Origin: Candidatus Omnitrophota bacterium
GTDB lineage: Bacteria > Omnitrophota > Gorgyraeia > Gygaellales > Profunditerraquicolaceae
NCBI GenBank assembly: GCA_023818905.1
Contig: JAMWDE010000070.1
Coordinates: 1-5,623, forward strand
Direction of reading: 5' to 3'
Length of the DNA: 5,623 bases
Shown here: piece after piece, positions 1 through 5,623 of the stretch
Position numbering within the stretch: position 1 is the first letter of the stretch
Layout of the letters: every line of letters begins with the position of its first letter
Notes under the pieces: generated by a model
What the model saw: only the letters and a program-made list of their open reading frames with translations
Told to the model about the DNA's origin: nothing
Databases searched by the model: none
Translations under genes and position numbers: made by a program

Positions 1-555
1 TCTTTCTAAATTTTTATCTACAAGAATAATTCTCCGGACGTAATCAGATAATTTTTTGGCACACAGTGAGCCAAGACTACAAGCCGCTCCCTGTACTGTT
101 AGGGTTGTCTTTTTAAGGTCAATGGATTTTGCTACAGCCAATCTATATATTGCTTCAAACACAGACCAAGCAGTAAAAGCCTCTCCATTTGTAATCGGAA
201 TCTTCACTACTTGCGCTAACCTAATAGATAAATCTGAAGGTAAGCAGAGACAATCTAATCCTAAAAGATTAATCCTTAAACGCTCTGCCTTATGACCTAT
301 AGCGATAATCTTACTAAGATTGTACCTATTTTTAAAATACAATGCACCCTCGGATAGAGATGGCAGGATAAAAAATATCCCCTGGATAAAATTTTTATTG
401 TAAGCAGATATACTTTTGATCTTGATTATTCTGGTAGAAAGGACATTTTTGACTAAAAAATGAGTCAGAGATAAAGGTGTGAATTTAAGGAACGGCCAGA
501 GGCGGAATAATTGATTCTTGTTTATTGATTTTACTATGAAGGCAAAGGTTCCCAT
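1..555 (-). CDS. Partial COG5322 / acyl-ACP reductase-like NAD(P)-binding dehydrogenase (3' end outside window)
   Basis: An uninterrupted minus-strand frame starts at ATG 555 and reaches the left edge after 185 codons with no stop, so the C-terminus is missing. An in-frame stop at 570-568 lies just upstream, so no earlier ATG is possible. From memory of the family, the protein follows COG5322 'predicted amino acid dehydrogenase' and cyanobacterial acyl-ACP reductase: an N-terminal FAFIVKSI strand (residues 4-11), a KAERLRINLLGLDCLCLPS stretch (89-107) where relatives have a GLGAFTS motif, ITNGEAFTAW (121-130) where relatives have TTGNTHTAY, and a Rossmann fold from about 151 with glycine-loop GAACSLG (156-162) and acidic D180 ending beta-2. 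Relatives reduce acyl thioesters or act as shikimate-dehydrogenase-like oxidoreductases; the substrate here is unknown. The family's catalytic Cys would lie beyond the window. It begins five bases after the HTH gene and has no clear Shine-Dalgarno, so it is probably co-transcribed and coupled. Confidence 0.72.
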   Translation of the reverse strand, partial: MGTFAFIVKSINKNQLFRLWPFLKFTPLSLTHFLVKNVLSTRIIKIKSISAYNKNFIQGIFFILPSLSEGALYFKNRYNLSKIIAIGHKAERLRINLLGLDCLCLPSDLSIRLAQVVKIPITNGEAFTAWSVFEAIYRLAVAKSIDLKKTTLTVQGAACSLGSLCAKKLSDYVRRIILVDKNLER

Positions 556-560
556 ATTCT

Positions 561-785
561 TTATAGGTTATTAAAAATAGATTTTTTTCGCTCTTTACCT
601 TGGAGATTATGATAGGATTTTTCTCTAATCCAGCGCTCAAGGTGCTTCCTGTGAAATCTCCAGTCTGTGCCTATCTTGAAGGCAGGAATTTTGCCTTCAC
701 GAGCATACTTATGCACAGTAAGTGGATGGATATTTAGGTACTCAGCTACCTCTTTGGCAGTTAAAATCTCTTTGATTTTTCCCAT
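561..785 (-). CDS. Small excisionase-family (HTH_17/MerR-like) DNA-binding protein
   Basis: A 74-residue protein built almost entirely of one DNA-binding domain. Residues 8-58 carry the excisionase-type signature: LTAKEVAEYLNIHPLTV forms the helix-turn-helix (about 8-24), HKYAREGKIPAFKIG follows (25-39), and WRFHRKHLERWI (42-53) forms the wing and closing helix. The tail (62-68, GKERKKS) is basic. The family includes phage excisionases and many chromosomal transcription regulators. No integrase or other phage gene is visible, so a regulator role is more likely than recombination directionality. The start at 785 is supported by an AAGGTGG ribosome binding site six bases upstream and a promoter behind it. 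The gene lies five bases before the dehydrogenase-like frame and probably shares its transcript. Inverted repeats next to the promoter suggest autoregulation, which is inference. Family assignment is strong; the biological role is not known. Confidence 0.85.
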   Translation of the reverse strand: MGKIKEILTAKEVAEYLNIHPLTVHKYAREGKIPAFKIGTDWRFHRKHLERWIREKSYHNLQGKERKKSIFNNL

Positions 786-791
786 AATTCA

Positions 792-798
792 CCACCTT
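792..798 (-). promoter_or_regulatory. Ribosome binding site of the HTH gene
   Basis: On the minus strand AAGGTGG lies six bases before ATG 785. It is a good Shine-Dalgarno match and fixes this start. It contrasts with the dehydrogenase-like gene downstream, which has none. Confidence 0.75.
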
Positions 799-818
799 TT
801 AAAATTTGTAATAGTTAT

Positions 819-847
819 AAAATACTAATAATATTAAATCTTGTCAA
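819..847 (-). promoter_or_regulatory. Sigma70-type promoter of the HTH/dehydrogenase unit
   Basis: On the minus strand a perfect -35 TTGACA (847-842) is followed by a 17-base AT-rich spacer and a -10 TATTTT (824-819). Initiation would fall near 812, giving a leader of roughly 25 bases that contains the Shine-Dalgarno of the HTH gene. The -35 overlaps a 12-base palindrome, so binding there could block polymerase. This is a prediction from sequence only. Confidence 0.6.
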
Positions 848-879
848 GATATATCTTAAATAATTAAGAGTTATTTAAG
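846..879. promoter_or_regulatory. Nested inverted repeats, candidate operator
   Basis: Two perfect dyads overlap here. AAGATATATCTT is a 12-base palindrome at 846-857 that touches the -35 of the HTH-gene promoter. CTTAAATAA (855-863) and TTATTTAAG (871-879) form a 9-base inverted repeat with a 7-base spacer immediately upstream. The core TTAAGA/TCTTAA recurs at 854-859, 864-869 and 875-880. This layout is typical of a repressor or activator site; the adjacent HTH protein is the obvious candidate ligand. AT-rich DNA makes chance dyads easier, so confidence is moderate. Confidence 0.45.
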
Positions 880-1050
880 ACACTCTGTGATTGCCTCACT
901 TATTATCCCGGATTGGGAAATTGTGGGCTTATGTGCGGTTTTAGTATAGGTGGAGTGTTTGGTTAGGCTAAACGAAGAATAAAAAAGATAACGGCTATCA
1001 ATGCCTGTGTTTGAAAAAAGAGATATTTTAAAGAGGTGGTTTAGAAAGAA
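880..1050. other. Non-coding interval downstream of hppA
   Basis: No supportable gene on either strand. I see only very short frames, such as an 11-codon plus-strand ATG frame ending at the TAG near 964, with no sign of conservation. Besides the weak hairpin at 978-999 there is a short TCCC/GGGA dyad near 906-918. No riboswitch or RNA gene is recognisable. Confidence 0.5.
978..999 (-). terminator. Weak rho-independent terminator candidate after hppA
   Basis: On the minus strand GATAG-CCG-TTATC (999-987; five pairs including one G-U, three-base loop) is followed directly by TTTTTTATT (986-978). It lies about 50 bases past the hppA stop, where a terminator is expected. The stem is short and AT-rich, so it may be inefficient. 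Confidence 0.3.
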
Positions 1051-3153
1051 TTACTTAAAAAGAGAATTGCGAATTATAAAGGCAGCAAAGACAATTGAAA
1101 CCATAGACATAAGTTTGACCAAAATATTAAGGCTAGGACCTGAGGTATCCTTGAATGGATCGCCTACTGTATCTCCTACTATACTTGCTTTGTGGTTGGG
1201 TGAACCTTTACCGCCGTATTGTCCGGATTCAATATATTTTTTAGCATTATCCCAGGCACCACCAGAATTCGCCATCATTACTGCTAACACAAACCCTGCT
1301 ACAGTGGCTCCGGTTAAAAGTCCTGCCTCAGCTTCTATCCCTACCAAGAGTCCTACAGTAATCGGAACAATTATGGCCATAAGCGAGGGTACAATCATCT
1401 CCTTTTGTGCTGCAGCTGTGGCTATACTTACGCAACGTGCATAATCTGGTTTAGCTGTTCCTTGCATCAAACCCGATATCTCCTTGAATTGCCTACGCAC
1501 CTCTATTACAATCTTACCTGCTGCTTTACCTACTGCGCGCATTGTCATAGAGCAAAAAAGAAAAGGTAGCATCCCGCCAATAAAAAGGCCTACGAGCACC
1601 GCAGGATTTAAAAGACTCAAGCTCATCTCTTTTCCGTATAGAGCAACCTGGTCGCGATAGGCAGCAATCAGAGCTAAAGCAGTCAGGGCTGCTGAACCAA
1701 TGGCAAAGCCTTTGCCTGTAGCAGCAGTAGTGTTACCTAAGGCATCCAAGGCATCTGTCCTTTCTCTTGCTTGAGGCGGAAGTTGCGCCATCTGAGCATT
1801 TCCGCCGGCATTGTCTGCCACTGGGCCATAGGCATCAGTGGCTAAGGTTATACCTAAGGTAGAAAGCATACCTACAGCAGAGATACCTACTCCATAAAGG
1901 CCGGAATTGAAATTGCTTGCTCCACCTGATAAAAAGAAACTAGCCAAAATTGCTCCACCTACTACGATCACTGGAAAAGCAGTGGACATCATTCCTACAG
2001 AGATTCCGGCAATGATAACTGTAGCCGGACCAGTTAAAGACTGCTCTGCAATAAAACGAGTGGGTTTAAAATTGCTTGAGGTATAATACTCCGTAGATAT
2101 CCCAATTAAAACTCCAGCAATCAAACCAACAAGCACAGCCCAATAGACCCCTAAATGCTGAGCTCCTAAGGTTATCTTGATTAAAAAATAAGAGATGATG
2201 GCTACCAATATTGCGCTGGTAAAGATACCTTTTCTTAAGGCTGCCAATAACGCTGCTTGGCTAGCCTCCTCTCTGCTTTTTACAAAGAATGTGCCAATGA
2301 TAGAAGAAACCACTCCTACTGCTGCCATAACCATAGGTACAGTTACGCCTGAGACGCCTAAACCAGCTGCTACACCTAAAGCAGAAGTAGCCACAATTGA
2401 GCCAACATAAGACTCATAAAGGTCTGCACCCATCCCTGCCACATCACCCACATTATCACCCACATTATCTGCGATAACCGCAGGGTTACGTGGGTCATCT
2501 TCAGGAATCCCTGCTTCTATTTTACCTACAAGGTCTGCGCCTACATCTGCTGCCTTAGTAAATATGCCTCCTCCTACACGGGCAAAGAGCGCCTGAGATG
2601 AAGCACCCATTCCAAAACAAAGCATAGTAGAGGTAATCGCAGTAATCTTATCTGTTCCTATAGGTAAGGGATGTACAGAATAATACCAATTGAGAAAATA
2701 ATACCATATACTTAAATCCAATAGTCCTAATCCTACCACCACCAGCCCCATAACCGCTCCACTAGAAAAGGCGACCTTTAGGCCTGCATTTAAACTCTGG
2801 ATAGAGGCCTGCGCTGTTCGGCTTGAGGATTGTGTAGCGATACCCATTCCAATAAATCCGGATAAACCAGAAAAGAAACCTCCAGTAAGAAAGGCAAAGG
2901 GAACAAAGATAACCAGATATTTTTTTATGGCTAATAGCAGAAGTATAATGAATACTACTGTGAAAAATAGGCAGACTCCTAAATATTGCCTTTTAAGATA
3001 TGCGCGTGCGCCGATTCTCACTGCCTGAGCGATCTCGCGCATTCTGTCATTCCCTTCATCCTTTCTTAAGATAGAGATTGCTAGATAAGTAGCAAACGTA
3101 AGTGCGGTAATAGAACCTACAGGTGCCAACCACAAAAGGTTAATCTCAGCCAT
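1051..3153 (-). CDS. hppA: Membrane-bound K+-dependent ion-pumping inorganic pyrophosphatase
   Basis: Hydrolyses cytoplasmic pyrophosphate and uses the energy to pump H+ and/or Na+ across the inner membrane. The 700-residue product has the usual family length, with many hydrophobic segments (the family has 16 helices). Positions are counted from ATG 3153. Signatures are complete: R192 with GGGIFTKAADVGADLVGKIEAG (195-215), DNVGDNVGD (229-237), GADLYES (242-248), GNTTAATGKG (473-482) and DTVGDPFKDTSGPS (661-674), supplying Asp and Lys residues that bind Mg-PPi. A477 and G480 are the Ala/Gly pair of K+-dependent enzymes; K+-independent ones have Lys at the first position. R192, D244 and E247 match the ion gate of the Thermotoga Na+ pump nearly residue for residue. 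The frame is open up to a TTG at 3207, but that codon is part of the promoter -35, and only ATG 3153 has a strong ribosome binding site. It looks monocistronic. Confidence 0.96.
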   Translation of the reverse strand: MAEINLLWLAPVGSITALTFATYLAISILRKDEGNDRMREIAQAVRIGARAYLKRQYLGVCLFFTVVFIILLLLAIKKYLVIFVPFAFLTGGFFSGLSGFIGMGIATQSSSRTAQASIQSLNAGLKVAFSSGAVMGLVVVGLGLLDLSIWYYFLNWYYSVHPLPIGTDKITAITSTMLCFGMGASSQALFARVGGGIFTKAADVGADLVGKIEAGIPEDDPRNPAVIADNVGDNVGDVAGMGADLYESYVGSIVATSALGVAAGLGVSGVTVPMVMAAVGVVSSIIGTFFVKSREEASQAALLAALRKGIFTSAILVAIISYFLIKITLGAQHLGVYWAVLVGLIAGVLIGISTEYYTSSNFKPTRFIAEQSLTGPATVIIAGISVGMMSTAFPVIVVGGAILASFFLSGGASNFNSGLYGVGISAVGMLSTLGITLATDAYGPVADNAGGNAQMAQLPPQARERTDALDALGNTTAATGKGFAIGSAALTALALIAAYRDQVALYGKEMSLSLLNPAVLVGLFIGGMLPFLFCSMTMRAVGKAAGKIVIEVRRQFKEISGLMQGTAKPDYARCVSIATAAAQKEMIVPSLMAIIVPITVGLLVGIEAEAGLLTGATVAGFVLAVMMANSGGAWDNAKKYIESGQYGGKGSPNHKASIVGDTVGDPFKDTSGPSLNILVKLMSMVSIVFAAFIIRNSLFK

Positions 3154-3157
3154 ATCA

Positions 3158-3164
3158 TCCTCCC
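3158..3164 (-). promoter_or_regulatory. Ribosome binding site that sets the hppA start
   Basis: GGGAGGA on the minus strand lies four bases before ATG 3153. It decides between this ATG and the upstream in-frame TTG at 3207, which has no purine-rich leader. Confidence 0.8.
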
Positions 3165-3178
3165 AGTTTTGAAGTGAT

Positions 3179-3207
3179 AAGATAACATAAGACTCTGCAT
3201 TCGTCAA
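3179..3207 (-). promoter_or_regulatory. Sigma70-type promoter of hppA
   Basis: On the minus strand -35 TTGACG (3207-3202), a 17-base spacer and -10 TATCTT (3184-3179). Initiation would fall near 3172, leaving a short leader of about 18 bases with the Shine-Dalgarno inside it. Five of six bases match consensus at -35, and the spacing is ideal. It implies hppA is transcribed independently of the upstream transporter operon. Confidence 0.62.
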
Positions 3208-3293
3208 TTTATTTTTATCAACGAAAACAGTGACAATTTCTATTCTTACACGCTCTTCGTTTTAATTAAATCTATGGTGAGCAATTGCCAGTC
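3208..3293. other. Short spacer between nfi and the hppA promoter
   Basis: No gene seen. On the minus strand AACGAA (near 3263-3258) and TTCGTT (near 3226-3221) can pair over a large loop, but no T-run follows, so I do not call a terminator. The end of the transporter-methyltransferase-endonuclease transcript is therefore not marked. Confidence 0.4.
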
Positions 3294-3947
3294 TCAGATT
3301 TTGCTGTAATAATGCGCCAGGCGTAGAACTTCAGGCAGACGATAACCGCGTGAGCATCTTAAGACCACATCTATAGAGCTGGCAATATCTATATTATAAC
3401 CCGGCGAAACAAAAACTGGTTTGACCTTATCTTTTGTACGCAGAACTGCTCCTAATTTTTGAGACTTATGCCATATATAAGAAAATGCTCCTCTGTATTC
3501 TGCAGGTTCTTTGTATCTACCCCACAGCCAACTCTTGGCACAACCAATGCTGGGTTTATCTAAAAGGATTCCCATATGTGTGGCAATACCCATATTGCGA
3601 GGGTGGGCAATACCTTGACCGTCAAAGATTATGACATCTGGCTGGTGTTTTAGATTGCGAAAGCACTTTTCTAAAACTGGGCCTTCGCGAAAGGTAAGTA
3701 AACCAGGGATATAAGGATATCCGATTGTTGTAACCCCACGTACATATTCAATTAATACCAATTCTGGAAAACTCAACAGAACTATTGCGCCTATAGCTTT
3801 TTTATCCTTAAAGTTGACATCTGCGCCAGCAATCAAACCATGATCAAACCTGAATCTTTTTAATTTTATCTTATCTCTTAGAATATTTTGAATCTCTAAT
3901 GCCTGGCTAACCGATAGACTCCAAGGATGTAGGTTTTGGAATTTCAT
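3294..3947 (-). CDS. nfi: Endonuclease V (deoxyinosine 3'-endonuclease)
   Basis: Cuts the strand one bond 3' of hypoxanthine (deaminated adenine) in DNA; some members also cut inosine in RNA. The 217 residues match the usual length. Key residues sit at nearly the same numbers as in Thermotoga maritima EndoV: D43 in IAGADVNF, the strand-separating wedge PYIPG (78-82), E88 in FREGP, D109 with DGQGIAHPR (109-117, including H115), K138 in GCAKSW and H212 near the C-terminus. The metal-binding acidic triad D43/E88/D109 is intact, so the enzyme should be active. Cytoplasmic. The ATG overlaps the end of the methyltransferase gene as ATGA (3947-3944) and no Shine-Dalgarno is visible, which suggests translational coupling. 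It is the last gene of its operon; hppA downstream has its own promoter. Confidence 0.95.
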   Translation of the reverse strand: MKFQNLHPWSLSVSQALEIQNILRDKIKLKRFRFDHGLIAGADVNFKDKKAIGAIVLLSFPELVLIEYVRGVTTIGYPYIPGLLTFREGPVLEKCFRNLKHQPDVIIFDGQGIAHPRNMGIATHMGILLDKPSIGCAKSWLWGRYKEPAEYRGAFSYIWHKSQKLGAVLRTKDKVKPVFVSPGYNIDIASSIDVVLRCSRGYRLPEVLRLAHYYSKI

Positions 3948-4672
3948 GGTGATTTTTTAATCATAGGAACAAACCTGACGGGAATGATATCCCTTTCTTT
4001 TATTTCCCCAAATTTCTTAGTTATCAGTTTTAACATCTGAAACTCTTCACCTACAGGTATGACCATCCTTCCGTTTTCTGCTAACTGCTCAATCAAAATG
4101 GCTGGAATTTCATCAGGGGCGCAGGTAACGATTATGGCATCAAAAGGTGCAAATTCAGGCCAACCCAAATAACCATCTGCACATTTGACTTTGATATTCT
4201 TATAACCCAATTCTCCTAACAATCTCTCTGCCCTACCGGCTAATTCTGGTAGAATTTCAATGGTATAGACCTCCTTGCTCAACTCTGCCAATATGGCTGC
4301 CTGATAACCCGAGCCTGTACCTATTTCTAAAACCCTATCCTGTGGTTTTAGGCTGAGTAATTCTGTCATAAGGGCAACTATGTATGGTTGCGATATGGTC
4401 TGTCCACTGCCAATAGGTAGCGGACCATCTTCGTAGGATAGGTGCCGGATTTCAGGAGGGACAAATTTATGCCTTTCTACTTTGAGCATTACCTCCAGGA
4501 CATTTTTATCTTTTATACCCCTGGCTTCTATCTGCTCCTTGACCATCCTTCTTCTTAGATACTCAAAGTTAATTTTAGGTGATGCCTCTGTTATTGTCTC
4601 TTGTGTAAATACCAAAGTATAGATAGATAATGTAACGATAAAGATCAACAATACAAAATATTTCTTTAACAT
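3944..4672 (-). CDS. pcm: Protein-L-isoaspartate O-methyltransferase with N-terminal export signal
   Basis: Methylates isoaspartyl residues formed by Asn deamidation or Asp isomerisation, using S-adenosylmethionine, and so starts their repair. The 242-residue protein has the family core from about 38: RRRMVKEQIEARGI (40-53), VERHKFVPPEIR (65-76), substrate loop EDGPLPIGSGQTISQP (81-96), SAM motif I VLEIGTGSG (114-122), acidic E139 after beta-2, FDAIIVTCAP (177-186) and NGRMVIPVG (200-208). The oddity is residues 1-30: MLKK, a 17-residue hydrophobic run (6-22), then TQETITEA. This looks like a signal peptide or N-in membrane anchor and adds about 30 residues to the usual cytosolic form. M43 is the only nearby alternative start, but it would cut into the conserved start of the domain. 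The ATG directly follows the transporter TAA without spacing or Shine-Dalgarno, and the TGA overlaps nfi. Confidence 0.93.
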   Translation of the reverse strand: MLKKYFVLLIFIVTLSIYTLVFTQETITEASPKINFEYLRRRMVKEQIEARGIKDKNVLEVMLKVERHKFVPPEIRHLSYEDGPLPIGSGQTISQPYIVALMTELLSLKPQDRVLEIGTGSGYQAAILAELSKEVYTIEILPELAGRAERLLGELGYKNIKVKCADGYLGWPEFAPFDAIIVTCAPDEIPAILIEQLAENGRMVIPVGEEFQMLKLITKKFGEIKERDIIPVRFVPMIKKSP

Positions 4673-5623
4673 TTAAAAATTTAAAATAGGGGTTGTGGAT
4701 TGGTTTGTATTTAAAAATACCCCTACTACTGCGCCGGTCATAAGACAGGCTAAGGTTGCTGCCACAAGAGCCCTAAATCCCAATCTACTTAGGTCCTTTG
4801 TCCGAGAAGGTGCTAATGTCACGGTTCCACCTACAAATATAGCCAGAGAGGTGATGTGGGCAAAACCGCAAAACGCATAAGAGGCGATAACTATAGACCG
4901 CATATTGGTTAATACTGCACCGGAGATATATTGGGCTAAATGCTGGTAGGAAACCAATTCTGTTACGATTGTACGTTCACCCAATAGATTAGAAACAGAA
5001 GGGATATCCTCCCAGGGCAGCCCCATTAAAAAACTAAAAGGATAATAAACATAAGAGAGTATTTTTTGCAGAGATAGATCTAAAGAGATCCTCAGTAAAA
5101 TTCCTACCCTTTCGCCCATAAACTCTATAAACCAATTTACCATTGCCAATAACCCTAGAAATGCCAAAAGAAGCGCTACAATATTTGCTGCCATCCGCAG
5201 ACCTTCTTGCGAACCCCTGATTATCGCCTCTATACAATTGGAAGATTTCTCGTAATAAGGCTCTATTATTTTGCCTAATGTCTGTGGTTGAGCATCTTCT
5301 GGATATATCAGTTTTGACATTACAATAGCTGCTGGAGCGCTCAATATAGAAGCAGATACCAAATGTCCGGCAATGGTAGGAAAATTCTGCTCCAAAAATC
5401 CAACATAGATTGCCATAACGGTAGAGGCGATGGTTGACATCCCAGCAGTCAATACCATACATAATTCAGAAGGTGTCATCCCTTCAATATAAGGCCTGAT
5501 AGTAAATACTGATTCAATACCCACTACTATATTGGTGGAAGTGCATAACGCCTCTGCTCCACTAATACGCATCAGATGGCTAAAAACCCAAGAGAATCCC
5601 TTTACAATCCTCTGCATTATACC
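4673..5623 (-). CDS. Concentrative nucleoside transporter, CNT (NupC) family, N-terminus outside window
   Basis: Inner-membrane, cation-coupled importer of nucleosides. The frame is open to the right edge (Gly-Ile precede the Met at 5617, which matches an internal GIMQ in relatives), so this Met is not the start and roughly the first quarter is missing. Residues are counted from Met 5617. The C-terminal nucleoside-transport domain is intact: SGAEALCTSTN (19-29), RPYIEGMTPSELCMVLTAGMSTIAS (41-65), a SASILSAPAA membrane loop (88-97), hydrophobic helices at 142-160, GLPWED (199-204), TELVSY (219-224), RSIVIASYAFCGFAHITS (240-257) and a final membrane helix (282-303). Binding positions differ from classical members: GIES replaces the GQ(T/S)E motif and His254 takes the place of the Asn in CGFAN(F)SS, while E220 and S257 are kept. 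Specificity may therefore be altered. It is first of the visible operon genes and abuts pcm. Confidence 0.9.
   Translation of the reverse strand, partial: GIMQRIVKGFSWVFSHLMRISGAEALCTSTNIVVGIESVFTIRPYIEGMTPSELCMVLTAGMSTIASTVMAIYVGFLEQNFPTIAGHLVSASILSAPAAIVMSKLIYPEDAQPQTLGKIIEPYYEKSSNCIEAIIRGSQEGLRMAANIVALLLAFLGLLAMVNWFIEFMGERVGILLRISLDLSLQKILSYVYYPFSFLMGLPWEDIPSVSNLLGERTIVTELVSYQHLAQYISGAVLTNMRSIVIASYAFCGFAHITSLAIFVGGTVTLAPSRTKDLSRLGFRALVAATLACLMTGAVVGVFLNTNQSTTPILNF

Noticed and set aside
56..295. Plus-strand 79-codon open frame
   Set aside because: It lies antisense inside the dehydrogenase-like gene, which has conserved motifs. The translated product resembles no family and has no ribosome binding site.
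561..785. Excisionase of an integrated element
   Set aside because: The HTH family match is real, but no integrase, attachment-site repeat or phage gene is visible, and the gene is coupled to a metabolic-type gene.
1001..1444. Plus-strand 147-codon open frame opposite the 3' part of hppA
   Set aside because: Antisense shadow of a well-conserved gene with low-complexity Thr/Ala/Pro composition typical of such frames.
2195..2410. Plus-strand 71-codon frame inside hppA
   Set aside because: Antisense shadow; no start signal and Ala/Thr-rich mirror composition.
2449..2469. Short tandem repeat (CCCACATTATC-like units)
   Set aside because: It encodes the DNVGDNVGD motif of the pyrophosphatase, so the repetition comes from the protein.
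3208..3293. Terminator of the transporter-pcm-nfi operon
   Set aside because: The AACGAA/TTCGTT pairing has a very large loop and no T-run on the minus strand.
3434..3634. Plus-strand 66-codon frame inside nfi
   Set aside because: Antisense to an intact endonuclease V with all active-site residues; no family resemblance.
4695..4880. Plus-strand 61-codon frame inside the transporter gene
   Set aside because: Antisense shadow of the conserved CNT C-terminal domain.
5034..5462. Same-strand 142-codon frame inside the transporter gene
   Set aside because: Out-of-frame reading of the CNT gene; the in-frame translation carries the conserved motifs, while this one is rich in Arg, Cys and Tyr and matches nothing.

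Overview
All six protein-coding genes I can support lie on the minus strand, so the window reads biologically from right to left. It looks like a chromosomal segment of a Gram-negative-type bacterium with a moderately AT-rich genome and very AT-rich intergenic DNA. I see no insertion sequence, integrase, tRNA, rRNA or CRISPR array. The mix of a K+-dependent membrane pyrophosphatase, a divergent CNT nucleoside transporter and an acyl-ACP-reductase-like dehydrogenase would fit an uncultivated lineage of the Omnitrophota/PVC kind. That placement is an impression from protein style, not something the window proves.

Right part (5623 to 3294): a compact three-gene operon. It holds a concentrative nucleoside transporter (5' end outside the window), a protein-L-isoaspartate O-methyltransferase with an N-terminal export signal, and endonuclease V. 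The transporter stop codon abuts the methyltransferase ATG with no gap, and the methyltransferase overlaps the endonuclease by an ATGA. Neither internal start has a visible Shine-Dalgarno sequence, so translational coupling is likely. Two of the products deal with spontaneous deamination or deamidation damage (deoxyinosine/inosine in nucleic acid, isoaspartate in protein), and the third takes up nucleosides.

Middle (3293 to 1051): a 140-base intergenic region with a good sigma70-type promoter and a strong ribosome binding site, then hppA for a membrane-bound ion-pumping pyrophosphatase. The promoter and RBS place the hppA start at 3153, 54 bases inside the longest open frame. Motif residues point to the K+-dependent class. 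A Glu at the ion gate leaves Na+ pumping possible.

Left part (1050 to 1): a 265-base non-coding region with a weak terminator-like hairpin, nested inverted repeats and a second sigma70-type promoter. It drives a 74-residue excisionase-type helix-turn-helix protein. Five bases after that stop codon, a further reading frame begins at 555 and runs off the left edge without a stop codon (185 codons visible). It resembles the N-terminal and Rossmann regions of the COG5322 / acyl-ACP reductase family. Its dinucleotide-binding loop and beta-2 acidic residue are unusual. The small DNA-binding protein and this dehydrogenase probably form one transcription unit that may control itself through the inverted repeats at the promoter.
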